Positions 26,570 through 34,916 of a stretch of 64,000 nt of DNA are shown here, piece by piece. The notes beneath the pieces are model-generated. The model was not told where the DNA came from, ran no database searches, and saw nothing but the letters and a program-made list of their open reading frames with translations. How positions within the stretch are numbered: the stretch's first letter is position 1; each line of letters opens with the position of its first letter. This DNA is from CAVQOB01 sp963714325. GTDB lineage: Bacteria > Pseudomonadota > Alphaproteobacteria > Rhizobiales > Hyphomicrobiaceae. The stretch lies in NCBI GenBank assembly GCA_963714325.1, contig CAVQOB010000010.1:186001-250000 (forward strand), in the 5' to 3' direction. The translations under genes were made by a program, and so were the position numbers.

Positions 26570-27271
26570 CTACCGCCCGCCCGCCGCCGCGATCAGCTTG
26601 GCCACCTCTTTTTGCCCGCGCGCGCGTGCATGGGCCAGCGGCGTCAGGCCCTTGGCGTCCGCGAGATTGGGGTCGGCACCGGCCGCCAGCACCAGTTTCG
26701 TGACGTCGACGTGGCGCGGGCCGCCGTCACCCAGGATCACGATCTCCAGCAGGCACGTCCAGCCGAGATTATTGACGTGATCGACGGGTATTTTCGTTTC
26801 GGCCAACAGCAGCCGCACCGTTTCGACATGCGCTCGCTCGCAGGCGGGGATCAGCGCGTTGCCGCCAAACCTGTTGCGGATCGCCAGATCGGGGCCTTTC
26901 GGGATCATCAATCGCAACATCTCGGTGCGACCACGCGCGCCGGCCAGCAGCCACGGCGTATCCTGATCATGCGCCTGTGCGTTGATGTCGGCGCCTTCCG
27001 CCAGCAGCACCTTGAACGCTTCCAGCCGATCGAACTCGACGGTGATCAACAGTGGCGTTCGCTTCGTCTCGTCACGCACCTCGACTTTACCGCCCGCGAT
27101 CAGCAGGCGATTGATCGTGGAGATGTCGCCCTTTTCGGCCGCTTCCAGCATCGCCAGCCGTTGACGCTCGGTTTGTGCATCTTGTGCCATGCCACCACTC
27201 GCTCCGACGAGCGTCACGACCAACCCCGCAAGCGCGATCGCGACCGCCAGCCCGCGTCCAATCCTCTGCAT
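26570..27271 (-). CDS. Secreted ankyrin-repeat protein
   Basis: 233 residues. The N-terminus is a signal peptide (LAVAIALAGLVVTLVGASGG, cleavage near MAQDAQ). Four to five ankyrin repeats follow: AAEKGDISTINRLLIAGGKV, KRTPLLITVEFDRLEAFKVL, QDTPWLLAGARGRTEMLRLM, NALIPACERAHVETVRLLLA and ADPNLADAKGLTPLAHARAR. It is probably a periplasmic protein-binding scaffold; its partner may be the protease encoded just downstream, but that is inference from proximity. Separated from rplQ by 126 bases that contain the rplQ terminator. Confidence 0.85.
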   Translation of the reverse strand: MQRIGRGLAVAIALAGLVVTLVGASGGMAQDAQTERQRLAMLEAAEKGDISTINRLLIAGGKVEVRDETKRTPLLITVEFDRLEAFKVLLAEGADINAQAHDQDTPWLLAGARGRTEMLRLMIPKGPDLAIRNRFGGNALIPACERAHVETVRLLLAETKIPVDHVNNLGWTCLLEIVILGDGGPRHVDVTKLVLAAGADPNLADAKGLTPLAHARARGQKEVAKLIAAAGGR

Positions 27272-27330
27272 CTTGCTATCGTGCTCCTAGGCAAACCGTC
27301 AGCCGCCACATTATCACCGCTTGGCCGGCA

Positions 27331-27360
27331 AAACAAAAACCCCCGGCGCGGAGCCGAGGG
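27331..27360 (-). terminator. Rho-independent terminator of the ribosomal superoperon, after rplQ
   Basis: Read on the minus strand, CCCTCGGC pairs with GCCGGGGG around the loop TCCGC (one G-T pair), followed by TTTTTGTTTT. It begins 38 bases after the rplQ stop at 27398 and precedes the ankyrin gene. Confidence 0.88.
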
Positions 27361-27397
27361 TTTAAATCTATTGAACTGCAATGCCACCACCGTGACG

Positions 27398-27832
27398 TCA
27401 GTTCTGCATCGCGGCTTCGGCGGCCTTCTTGGCCTCTTCGTGACGCGCCTTGTCTTCGGCACCCTTGACGCTCTCATCGCGATCGACGAGTTCGATGACC
27501 GCGCGCGGCGCGCTATCGCCATAGCGGAAACCCGCCTTGAGCACGCGCGTATAGCCGCCGTTGCGGTCCTTGTAGCGGGGGCCGAGCACGTCGAACAGCT
27601 TCTTGGTCATCGCTTCGTCGCCCATTCGCGACGCGGCCAGGCGGCGCGAATTCAAATCACCGCGTTTCGCAAGCGTAATATACTTGTCCATCACCCGCTT
27701 CAGGTCTTTTGCCTTGGGCAAGGTGGTGACGATCTGCTCGTGTTTGACGAGTGCTGCGACCATGTTCGAAAACATGGCTTGGCGATGGGAACTTTGCCGG
27801 CCGAATCGTCGGCCCAATTTCTTGTGTCGCAT
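27398..27832 (-). CDS. rplQ: 50S ribosomal protein L17
   Basis: 144 residues; the core (MRHKKLGRRFGRQSSHRQAM, LVKHEQIVTTLPKAKDLKRV, GYTRVLKAGFRYGDSAPRAV) is the complete L17, and the last 20 or so residues are a charged/alanine tail (EEAKKAAEAAMQN) absent from the 127-residue E. coli protein. L17 sits near the exit of the peptide tunnel on the 50S subunit. It is the last gene of the alpha operon, 132 bases after rpoA, with a strong terminator behind it. Confidence 0.98.
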   Translation of the reverse strand: MRHKKLGRRFGRQSSHRQAMFSNMVAALVKHEQIVTTLPKAKDLKRVMDKYITLAKRGDLNSRRLAASRMGDEAMTKKLFDVLGPRYKDRNGGYTRVLKAGFRYGDSAPRAVIELVDRDESVKGAEDKARHEEAKKAAEAAMQN

Positions 27833-27964
27833 GGCTCTACTCTCTTCTGTTCGCTTAGGTTGTTACGGGGAGGTTCTATGGCCTCACCTCGTTGGGCATT
27901 TTGTCCGATCGTGAGCGGTCTTCAGAACCACTCACGACTGACCACTGACGCTTACTCACGCTTC

Positions 27965-28993
27965 TCAGTACTGGTCCTCAAAGCGCTTGGCCAAGTCCTC
28001 GATGTTGTCCGGTGGCCAGTTCGGCACTTCCATGCCGAGATGCAGCCCCATCGATGCCAGCACTTCCTTGATCTCGTTGAGCGACTTGCGGCCGAAGTTC
28101 GGCGTCCGCAGCATCTCCGATTCCGTTTTCTGGATCAGGTCGCCGATATAGACGATATTGTCGTTCTTCAAGCAGTTCGCCGAACGGACCGACAGCTCGA
28201 GCTCGTCGACCTTCTTCAGCAGTGCTGCATTGAACGCCAACTCCGGATGACGCTGGCCTTCTTCGACGGCCTTCTTCGGCTCTTCGAAGTTAATGAAAAC
28301 GGCCAGCTGATCCTGCAGAATGCGCGCAGCCAACGCCACCGCATCTTCCGCCTTGATCGAGCCATCGGTCTCGACCGTCATGGTCAACTTATCGAAGTCG
28401 AGGTTCTGCCCTTCGCGGGTGTTCTCAACCTTGTAGGAAACCTTCTTCACCGGCGAAAACAGACTGTCGACGGCGATCAGGCCGATCGGCGCATCATCCG
28501 GGCGGTTACGATCGGCGGCGACATAGCCCTTGCCCATTGATGCCGTGAATTCCATGCGGATCGAGGCGCCCTGGTCGAGTGTGCAGATGACATGCTCGGG
28601 GTTCAGCACTTCGACGTCAGAAGACACTTCGATATCGCCCGCCTTGACGGGCCCCGCGCCTTCCTTCTTCAGGACCATCCGCTTGACGCCTTCCGAATGG
28701 ATGCGCAGCGCGATTTCCTTGATATTGAGTACCATGCTGGTGACGTCTTCGCGCACACCAGGGATCGATGAGAACTCATGCAACACGCCGTCGATCTGGA
28801 CGGAGTTGATCGCCGCACCTTGCAGCGACGACAGCAATACGCGGCGCAGCGCATTGCCGAGCGTCATGCCGAAGCCACGCTCCAGCGGTTCGGCGACCAT
28901 CGTCGCAATGCGGCTTTTTTCGCGGCCGGGCGTGATCTGAAGTTTGCCAGGCTTTCTCAAATCCTGCCAGTTCTTTTGCAGCACGTGTACCAA
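27965..28993 (-). CDS. rpoA: RNA polymerase alpha subunit
   Basis: 342 residues. N-terminal dimerisation domain: EPLERGFGMTLGNALRRVLL and INSVQIDGVLHEFSSIPGV. C-terminal DNA/activator-binding domain from about 250: SANCLKNDNIVYIGDLIQKT and MLRTPNFGRKSLNEIKEVLA. The alpha dimer nucleates assembly of core polymerase. The start codon is TTG at 28993, placed six bases after GAGG; a GTG at 28984 would give a start more like those of relatives (LQKNWQ), but its ribosome site is too far away. The gap of 152 bases to rpsK is longer than usual in this operon and holds no recognised signal. Confidence 0.97.
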   Translation of the reverse strand: MVHVLQKNWQDLRKPGKLQITPGREKSRIATMVAEPLERGFGMTLGNALRRVLLSSLQGAAINSVQIDGVLHEFSSIPGVREDVTSMVLNIKEIALRIHSEGVKRMVLKKEGAGPVKAGDIEVSSDVEVLNPEHVICTLDQGASIRMEFTASMGKGYVAADRNRPDDAPIGLIAVDSLFSPVKKVSYKVENTREGQNLDFDKLTMTVETDGSIKAEDAVALAARILQDQLAVFINFEEPKKAVEEGQRHPELAFNAALLKKVDELELSVRSANCLKNDNIVYIGDLIQKTESEMLRTPNFGRKSLNEIKEVLASMGLHLGMEVPNWPPDNIEDLAKRFEDQY

Positions 28994-29145
28994 GGACAGC
29001 CTCGCTCTCTAGAGCTTGAATTTCGGACGTGCGGAGTATTCCGCCGTCCACTTCCAAATGTCTTAACGCGTGTGCGCTCGTTCGCCGGTGCATGTCCCGC
29101 GCTCAGGCGCGGTTGTCGACGCAGACGCGTTCGCACACGCCGGTC

Positions 29146-29547
29146 TTAAACGCGGCGACGCTTGCGCGGCCGGCACCCATTGTGCGGGATCGTCGTGACA
29201 TCGCGGATCGATGTGATCTGCAAGCCGATCGACTGCAAGGCGCGCAGCGCTGACTCGCGTCCCGAACCCGGGCCCATCACTTCGACCTCGAGCACCTTCA
29301 TGCCGTGCTCCTGCGCCTTGCGGCCGGCATCTTCCGCCGCCATCTGTGCCGCGTAAGGCGTCGACTTGCGAGAGCCCTTGAAGCCCTTGGTGCCCGACGA
29401 CGACCAGGCAATGGTGTTGCCCTGCGCGTCAGTGATCGTAATCATCGTGTTATTGAACGACGCATTCACATGCGCGACACCTGAGCTGATGTTCTTGCGT
29501 TCACGCTTGCGCGGGCGACCCGCACTTGCTGCTGCTTCCTTGGCCAT
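29146..29547 (-). CDS. rpsK: 30S ribosomal protein S11
   Basis: 133 residues (E. coli 129). GVAHVNASFNNTMITITDAQ and GTKGFKGSRKSTPYAAQMAA are the S11 core; the C-terminus ends with the canonical arginine-rich THIPHNG-like block NGCRPRKRRRV, which lines the E-site mRNA region of the platform. It lies 86 bases after rpsM in the alpha operon. Confidence 0.98.
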   Translation of the reverse strand: MAKEAAASAGRPRKRERKNISSGVAHVNASFNNTMITITDAQGNTIAWSSSGTKGFKGSRKSTPYAAQMAAEDAGRKAQEHGMKVLEVEVMGPGSGRESALRALQSIGLQITSIRDVTTIPHNGCRPRKRRRV

Positions 29548-29633
29548 AGTGTCTCGCTGATCGATGGTGTTGGGGTCTGCCGGTGCCGTTCACGGCGGTC
29601 CGGATCGTCAAGTAAACCGGCCGTGCGCCGGAC

Positions 29634-30008
29634 TTAGGTAGACTTCTTCTTGCCGGCAATTGCCTTAGCCGGGCCTTTGCGGGTGCGCGCGTTCGTGTGC
29701 GTGCGCTGGCCACGCACGGGCAGTCCACGACGATGGCGCAGACCACGGTAGCAACCCAGATCCATCAACCGCTTGATGTTCATCGCCGTCTCGCGGCGCA
29801 GATCGCCTTCAACCGCATAGTCACGGTCGATCGTCTCACGGATCTGCAACACTTCGGCGTCGGTCAACTGATTGACGCGGCGCTCGGCCGGAATGCCAAC
29901 CTTCTGGCAGATCTCAGCCGAGAATTTCTCGCCGATGCCATGGATATATTGAAGCGCGATGATCACGCGCTTCTGCGTCGGAATGTTTACACCTGCAATA
30001 CGGGCCAC
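29634..30008 (-). CDS. rpsM: 30S ribosomal protein S13
   Basis: 124 residues (E. coli 118). MARIAGVNIPTQKRVIIALQ starts at a GTG; GGAGACAGAC stands just before it. The helix-two-turn-helix region GIGEKFSAEICQKVGI and the basic tail NARTRKGPAKAIAGKKK, which reaches the P-site tRNA, are complete. It is first in the rpsM-rpsK-rpoA-rplQ group and is preceded by a 276-base gap with its own candidate promoter. Confidence 0.98.
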   Translation of the reverse strand: MARIAGVNIPTQKRVIIALQYIHGIGEKFSAEICQKVGIPAERRVNQLTDAEVLQIRETIDRDYAVEGDLRRETAMNIKRLMDLGCYRGLRHRRGLPVRGQRTHTNARTRKGPAKAIAGKKKST

Positions 30009-30229
30009 GTCTGTCTCCTAGAGCCTAGCGTCGTCAGCGCGCCGGTGCTGGCCGGGTCACGCGAAATTCTGGTCCTCGCACGGCCCATACCGGTTCCCCG
30101 GGAGTGCCGGAACAGGCTCGCCCAAAGGCCTAACCCATCCACCGTTCACATCAACGCAGATCACCCGGTCCCCGAAGGATACCATCCCCCGACCCGAGCG
30201 CCGTTCATCCGATTGCGAAAGTCTCGGTC

Positions 30230-30257
30230 TTTTATCGGCTGACCACAACCCTGTCAA
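30230..30257 (-). promoter_or_regulatory. Candidate promoter for the rpsM-rpsK-rpoA-rplQ group
   Basis: On the minus strand a perfect -35 TTGACA (complement of 30252-30257) is followed after 16 bases by ATAAAA (30230-30235). It lies about 220 bases upstream of rpsM in the 276-base gap after adk, the largest gap in this part of the superoperon. The rest of the gap has no gene. Confidence 0.55.
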
Positions 30258-30284
30258 TCAGTGTTCACGTCGCTCAACCGAGCG

Positions 30285-30875
30285 TTAACCTGCTACTTTC
30301 TTCAAGATCCCCTCGATCGCCTTACCGACCTCCTTGATGGCGGCCATGCCGTCGACCGAATGGAGGTTCCCCTTGCAGAAATAGTATCCTGTCAGTGGCG
30401 CCGTCTCGCGATAGTACGCCATCAGTCTCGTCTTCAGGGCTTCGGCATTGTCGTCCGCCCGAACCTTGCCACCAGCCGCCAATGTGTCCCGTGCACGCTG
30501 CTCAATCCGCCCGGCGAGTGCCTCGTCATCGACCTTGAGCTCAATCACCGCGGTCAGCTTGAGTTTGTGCGATTTCAGCATCGCGTCCAGAGCCGCGGCC
30601 TGCGGGAGGGTCCGCGGAAAACCATCGAGGATAAACCCCTTCGCGCAATCCTTTGCCTTGATCCGATCGGAGATGATGGCGGTTACGATCTCGTCCGACA
30701 CCAACTTTCCAGCCTTCATCACCGCTTCGGCCTTCTTGCCCACGGGCGTTCCGGCTTTCACCGCCGCCCGAAGCATGTCCCCGGTCGAAAGTTGCGGGAT
30801 GCCGTGGCGGGCCGCCAGATCCTGCGCCTGCGTCCCTTTGCCCGCGCCCGGTGGCCCGAGAAGGATGAAATTCAT
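30285..30875 (-). CDS. adk: Adenylate kinase (short-lid type)
   Basis: 196 residues. It interconverts ATP + AMP and two ADP in the cytoplasm. P-loop GPPGAGKGTQ (7-16), AMP-binding LSTGDMLRAAV, GFILDGFPRT and RIEQRARDTL are seen. The lid between about residues 125 and 150 is short (no zinc cysteines), the form common in alphaproteobacteria and shorter than the 214-residue E. coli enzyme. It follows secY by 13 bases, its usual place in this gene order. Confidence 0.97.
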   Translation of the reverse strand: MNFILLGPPGAGKGTQAQDLAARHGIPQLSTGDMLRAAVKAGTPVGKKAEAVMKAGKLVSDEIVTAIISDRIKAKDCAKGFILDGFPRTLPQAAALDAMLKSHKLKLTAVIELKVDDEALAGRIEQRARDTLAAGGKVRADDNAEALKTRLMAYYRETAPLTGYYFCKGNLHSVDGMAAIKEVGKAIEGILKKVAG

Positions 30876-30888
30876 CGCACCTGTCCCC

Positions 30889-32256
30889 TCACCTCGGCCC
30901 GCGCGGGCTGGCGCCGCGAAGCTTCGACTTCTTGATCAATCCTTCGTACTGTTGCGCGATGAGATGGCTTTGCACCTGCGCAACCGTGTCCATCGTAACG
31001 CTGACCGCGATCAGCAGCGACGTGCCGCCGAAATAGAACGGCACCGCCGCATAGGATCGCAGCAATTCCGGCAGCACGCACACCAGCGCCAGATAGATGG
31101 CCCCAACCACAGTGATGCGGGTCAATACATAGTCGATATACTCGGCCGTCTTTGCGCCGGGGCGAATGCCGGGAATGAAGCCGCCATACTTGCGCAGGTT
31201 GTCCGCCGTCTCTTGCGGATTGAACACCACTGCCGTGTAGAAGAAGGCGAAGAACAGGATCAGCCCAACAAACACCAGCAGGTACAGCGGCTGGCCAGGG
31301 CCCAGCGCCGCGACAACCGTATTCAGCCATTCGGGACCCGATGCCCCAGCGCCGCCCTGCATGAACTGCGCGGCAGTCACCGGCAGCAAAAGAAGCGACG
31401 ATGCAAAGATCGGCGGAATGACGCCCGACGAATTCATTTTCAGCGGCAGATGCGATGCATTGCTCTGGAAAACCTTATTACCATCTTGTCGCTTTGGATA
31501 TTGGATCAACAGGCGTCGCTGCGCCCTTTCGATGAACACGATCGCCGCCACGACACCGAGCATCAACGCCAGCAGTGCAATCAGCAACGGCCATGACAGC
31601 GCGCCCTGCCGCGACAGTTCGAGCAAGCCCGCGATGGCACTCGGCAGCCCCGCAACAATGCCGGCCATGATGATCAGCGACGTCCCGTTGCCGACGCCGC
31701 GCGCCGTGATCTGCTCGCCGAGCCACATCAGGAACATCGTCCCGCCAACCAGCGTGATCACCGTCGTGATGCGGAAGAACCAGCCGGGATCGATGACGAC
31801 AGCACCCGACGAACCGCGCGAACCCTCGAGACCGACCGAAATGCCGTAAGCCTGGAATGCTGCGAGCGCCACCGTCAGGTACCGCGTATATTGATTGATC
31901 TGCTTGCGGCCTTGCTCGCCTTCCTTTTTCAAGGTTTCCAAGGTCGGCACCACACTCGTCATCAACTGCATGATGATCGACGCCGAGATGTAGGGCATGA
32001 TGTTCAGCGCAAAAATCGCCATTCGTTCAACGGCGCCGCCCGCGAACATGTTGAACATGCCGAGAATGCCGGCCTTGCTGGCGTTGAAGCTTTCGGCAAA
32101 GGCGATCGGGTTGATGCCGGGGATCGGGATAAATGTGCCGAGGCGATAGACGAGCAGCGCGCCAAGCGTGAACCACAACCGCTTCTTCAGCTCCTCCGCT
32201 TTCGCGAACGCGCCAAAATTCAGGTTGGATGCGAGCTGCTCGGCAGCGGATACCAT
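30889..32256 (-). CDS. secY: Protein translocase subunit SecY
   Basis: 455 residues, ten membrane helices. ELKKRLWFTLGALLVYRLGT is helix 1; IMPYISASIIMQLMTSVVP contains the plug/helix-2 region; IQYPKRQDGNKVFQSNASHL and PLKMNSSGVIPPIFASSLLL are the cytoplasmic loop C4 and helix 7, and TDTVAQVQSHLIAQQYEGL-like sequence closes the protein. It forms the protein-conducting channel with SecE (encoded at 59362-59559). It is separated from rplO by 192 bases. Confidence 0.98.
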   Translation of the reverse strand: MVSAAEQLASNLNFGAFAKAEELKKRLWFTLGALLVYRLGTFIPIPGINPIAFAESFNASKAGILGMFNMFAGGAVERMAIFALNIMPYISASIIMQLMTSVVPTLETLKKEGEQGRKQINQYTRYLTVALAAFQAYGISVGLEGSRGSSGAVVIDPGWFFRITTVITLVGGTMFLMWLGEQITARGVGNGTSLIIMAGIVAGLPSAIAGLLELSRQGALSWPLLIALLALMLGVVAAIVFIERAQRRLLIQYPKRQDGNKVFQSNASHLPLKMNSSGVIPPIFASSLLLLPVTAAQFMQGGAGASGPEWLNTVVAALGPGQPLYLLVFVGLILFFAFFYTAVVFNPQETADNLRKYGGFIPGIRPGAKTAEYIDYVLTRITVVGAIYLALVCVLPELLRSYAAVPFYFGGTSLLIAVSVTMDTVAQVQSHLIAQQYEGLIKKSKLRGASPRGPR

Positions 32257-32448
32257 CTCAGTCTCTCCCTCTCCTTTGCATCTCAGCTAGCATGCGAGAT
32301 CAAGGAGCGCCGGCATTCCGGCGATAGTCTGATTGTGCCCACCGTTAAGCTGACAGTGAACCGTGTCGTGTGCTGCGTCTACGTGGTGCTGAACCCTGCT
32401 TTGGACAAGGTCGCGCCCTTTCCGGATTACACAACCCGAACGCACATT

Positions 32449-33015
32449 TTACGCATCAGCAGCGGCCGCTGGCTTCGCCTTACCACCGCCGCCGGCCTTT
32501 GCCTTCTTCTTCGCCGCCGTTTTGGCGCGCTTGGTTTCGTCGGCGGCAAGCACTTTCTTGACGATCAGCGTCAAGCTGCCACCGGCCGTTTCGATCGCGG
32601 CCTTGGCTGCTGCGGACGCGCCGTTGGCGGTGACGTTGAGGCGGGTCTTGAGTTCGCCTTCGCCAAGGATCCGAAGGCCGTCCTGCGGACGACGGAGAAT
32701 GCCGGCTGCGACAAGGGCTGCTTCGTCGACGGGCTTGCCTGCATCGAGGCGCTTGGTCTCGACAGCCGCTTGCAGCGTGCCGAGATTGACTTCGTTATAC
32801 TTCAAGCGGTTCAGCTTGTTGAACCCACGCTTCGGCAAACGGCGATGCAGCGGCATCTGGCCACCCTCGAACCCGCCGATACGCACGCCGGAGCGCGCCG
32901 TCTGGCCCTTGCCACCACGACCGCCCATCTTGCCCATGCCTGAGCCGATACCGCGACCGATACGCACCCGTTCTTTGCGCGATCCAGCGTTGTCTTTGAT
33001 CTGATTGAGCCGCAT
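32449..33015 (-). CDS. rplO: 50S ribosomal protein L15 with long Ala/Lys-rich C-terminal tail
   Basis: 188 residues against 144 in E. coli. The core (MRLNQIKDNAGSRKERVRIG, GGRGGKGQTARSGVRIGGFE, GGQMPLHRRLPKRGFNKLN) is normal and ends near TLIVKKVLA. The last 33 or so residues (KTAAKKKAKAGGGGKAKPAA) are low-complexity, basic and probably disordered. L15 contacts 23S rRNA and helps late 50S assembly. It lies 90 bases after rpmD. Confidence 0.97.
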   Translation of the reverse strand: MRLNQIKDNAGSRKERVRIGRGIGSGMGKMGGRGGKGQTARSGVRIGGFEGGQMPLHRRLPKRGFNKLNRLKYNEVNLGTLQAAVETKRLDAGKPVDEAALVAAGILRRPQDGLRILGEGELKTRLNVTANGASAAAKAAIETAGGSLTLIVKKVLAADETKRAKTAAKKKAKAGGGGKAKPAAAADA

Positions 33016-33105
33016 GGGCCTTCACTCCTTGAGCACCAATCGGGGCGCCGATGTTCGTCATGTGGACCAGCCGTCGATCAACGCACTGGTGTTATTGTTG
33101 GGCGT

Positions 33106-33300
33106 TCAAGCCTTGTCGTTGACCACGCGGATGAGGTGGTTGACCTTCTTGATCATGCCGCGCGTCGACGGCGTATCTTCGACGGTCGACGTACGATTGA
33201 TCTTATTCAGACCGAGACCGATCAAGGTTTGCGTCTGCCGCGCAGGCCGCCGGTTGGCGCTGGTGATCTGTTCGATCGTGATCGTTTTTTTCGCTGCCAT
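33106..33300 (-). CDS. rpmD: 50S ribosomal protein L30
   Basis: 64 residues (E. coli 59). KTITIEQITSANRRPARQTQ, then TLIGLGLNKINRTSTVEDTP and MIKKVNHLIRVV give the complete beta-alpha-beta fold that packs on 23S rRNA. The ATG at 33300 follows AGGTGAAGTCC and starts the family's usual MA-x-K; the ATG at 33315 is not needed. 47 bases after rpsE. Confidence 0.97.
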   Translation of the reverse strand: MAAKKTITIEQITSANRRPARQTQTLIGLGLNKINRTSTVEDTPSTRGMIKKVNHLIRVVNDKA

Positions 33301-33347
33301 GGACTTCACCTTCAAGTTGTCTGAGCAGCCTTGCGCTGCGTCGGCAC

Positions 33348-33929
33348 TTAAGCCGCGTCAGTCGCCGCTTCGCTGTCGGCCGAACCATCACGCCGGCGCG
33401 AGACGATCTCGGAAACTTTCTTGCCACGGCGGTTTGCGACCGCGCGCGGATTTTCCTGCCCCTTCAGGGCGTCGAACGTGGCGCGAACCATGTTGTAGGG
33501 GTTCGTGCTGCCGAGTGACTTGGACACGACGTCTTGGACGCCGAGCATCTCGAACACCGCGCGCGTCGGACCGCCAGCGATGATGCCGGTACCGGCCGGC
33601 GCCGAGCGCAGCACGACTTTGCCGGCGCCGTGACGACCTTGGCTGTCATGGTGCAACGTGCGTCCTTCGCGCAGCGGGATGCGAACCAGCGCGCGGCGCG
33701 CCGCTTCCGTCGCTTTGCGGATGGCTTCCGGCACTTCGCGGGCCTTGCCGTGACCGAAGCCGACGCGACCCTTCATGTCGCCGACGACGACCAGTGCTGC
33801 AAACCCGAAGCGCTTGCCGCCCTTGACCACCTTCGCGACACGGTTGATGTGCACGAGTTTCTCTTTGAACTCGCTATCTTCCTTGTCGTCGCGGTTGCGG
33901 TCGCGATCTCTGCCAGGACTACGTGCCAT
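33348..33929 (-). CDS. rpsE: 30S ribosomal protein S5
   Basis: 193 residues (E. coli 167). The double-stranded-RNA-binding-like first half has FKEKLVHINRVAKVVKGGKR and GHGKAREVPEAIRKATEAAR; the second has VVLRSAPAGTGIIAGGPTRA and GSTNPYNMVRATFDALKGQ. An Arg/Asp-rich leader (RSPGRDRDRNRDDKED) and an acidic/alanine tail extend both ends. S5 lines the mRNA entry channel and affects accuracy. 21 bases after rplR. Confidence 0.98.
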   Translation of the reverse strand: MARSPGRDRDRNRDDKEDSEFKEKLVHINRVAKVVKGGKRFGFAALVVVGDMKGRVGFGHGKAREVPEAIRKATEAARRALVRIPLREGRTLHHDSQGRHGAGKVVLRSAPAGTGIIAGGPTRAVFEMLGVQDVVSKSLGSTNPYNMVRATFDALKGQENPRAVANRRGKKVSEIVSRRRDGSADSEAATDAA

Positions 33930-33950
33930 AAGTGTATTCCTTAATCGGAG

Positions 33951-34313
33951 TTAGAAGCTGAGGCCGCCTTCGCGTGCACCTTCGGCCAGCGCCTTGACGC
34001 GACCGTGATAGAGGAAGCTACCGCGATCGAAGACCACCTCTTTGACGCCGGCTTTGACGGCGCGCTCGGCCAGCAACTTGCCGACTGCGGTCGCCGCGGC
34101 CTTGTCAGCTCCGGTTTTCATCGAGGTCTTGAGCCCCTTTTCGAGCGACGATGCGGCCGCCACTGTCGCGCCCTTCACGTCATCGATGATCTGCGCATAG
34201 ATGTGCTTGGACGACCGGTGAACCGACAGCCGGGGACGGCCATGGTTCTGGGCTTTTAGCGTGCGGCGAACCCGTGCCTTACGCTTGTCGATGGGTGATT
34301 GTTTGCGAAGCAT
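33951..34313 (-). CDS. rplR: 50S ribosomal protein L18
   Basis: 120 residues. RVRRTLKAQNHGRPRLSVHR and KHIYAQIIDDVKGATVAAAS carry the 5S-rRNA-binding surface; VVFDRGSFLYHGRVKALAEG is the conserved C-terminal block ending REGGLSF. With L5 it anchors 5S rRNA in the central protuberance. 12 bases after rplF. Confidence 0.98.
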   Translation of the reverse strand: MLRKQSPIDKRKARVRRTLKAQNHGRPRLSVHRSSKHIYAQIIDDVKGATVAAASSLEKGLKTSMKTGADKAAATAVGKLLAERAVKAGVKEVVFDRGSFLYHGRVKALAEGAREGGLSF

Positions 34314-34325
34314 GATGCCCGGACC

Positions 34326-34868
34326 TTATTTCTTCTTGCCTTCCTTGCGCATGATGAATTCGCCTTGATAGCGAACCCCCTTACCCTGATAGGGCTCAGG
34401 CTTGCGCGAGGCACGAATATCGGCAGCCAACTGGCCAACGATGTGTTTGTCGGCGCCGGATACAGTAATCAGATCCTGTTTGGCGCCACCGACTTTGACT
34501 TCGACACCGGCTGGCACTTTGTGCAGCACGTCATGGCTGAAACCAACCTGCAGCTGCAGCTGATCCTTGCCCTTCATGGCCGCCTTGAAGCCGACGCCAT
34601 GAATTTCCAGCGTATGCGTGTAGCCCTTCGTGACACCTTCGATCAGGTTCACAATGCGGGTGCGGGACATGCCCCACATCGCCCTAGAGCGCTGCGTCAG
34701 GTCGACCGGCGTTACTTCGATCCCGGCCGCCGTTTTCTCGACCTTGATTTCCTCAGGCGCCGTGAAGGACAACTCGCCCTTCGGTCCTTTGATCTTTACA
34801 GTCTGCCCCGCGACCGTCGCTGTGATGCTGGACGGGAGCGCGACGGGCTTCTTGCCAATGCGCGACAT
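34326..34868 (-). CDS. rplF: 50S ribosomal protein L6
   Basis: 180 residues in two similar halves. MSRIGKKPVALPSSITATVA starts the first; the second has EIHGVGFKAAMKGKDQLQLQ and the end RKPEPYQGKGVRYQGEFIMR with a Lys tail. L6 lies beside the sarcin-ricin loop near the factor-binding site. 48 bases after rpsH. Confidence 0.98.
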   Translation of the reverse strand: MSRIGKKPVALPSSITATVAGQTVKIKGPKGELSFTAPEEIKVEKTAAGIEVTPVDLTQRSRAMWGMSRTRIVNLIEGVTKGYTHTLEIHGVGFKAAMKGKDQLQLQVGFSHDVLHKVPAGVEVKVGGAKQDLITVSGADKHIVGQLAADIRASRKPEPYQGKGVRYQGEFIMRKEGKKK

Positions 34869-34916
34869 CGGATTAAACCTTGTCTTTCCTGTTCGGGCTG
34901 ATGAGCACCCAAAGCG

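Noticed and set aside
25376..28540. Plus-strand open frame of 1054 codons
   Set aside because: It runs antisense to the Do-type protease, ankyrin protein, rplQ and rpoA. Its translation is Arg/His/Gln-rich and patternless, as expected opposite GC-rich genes.
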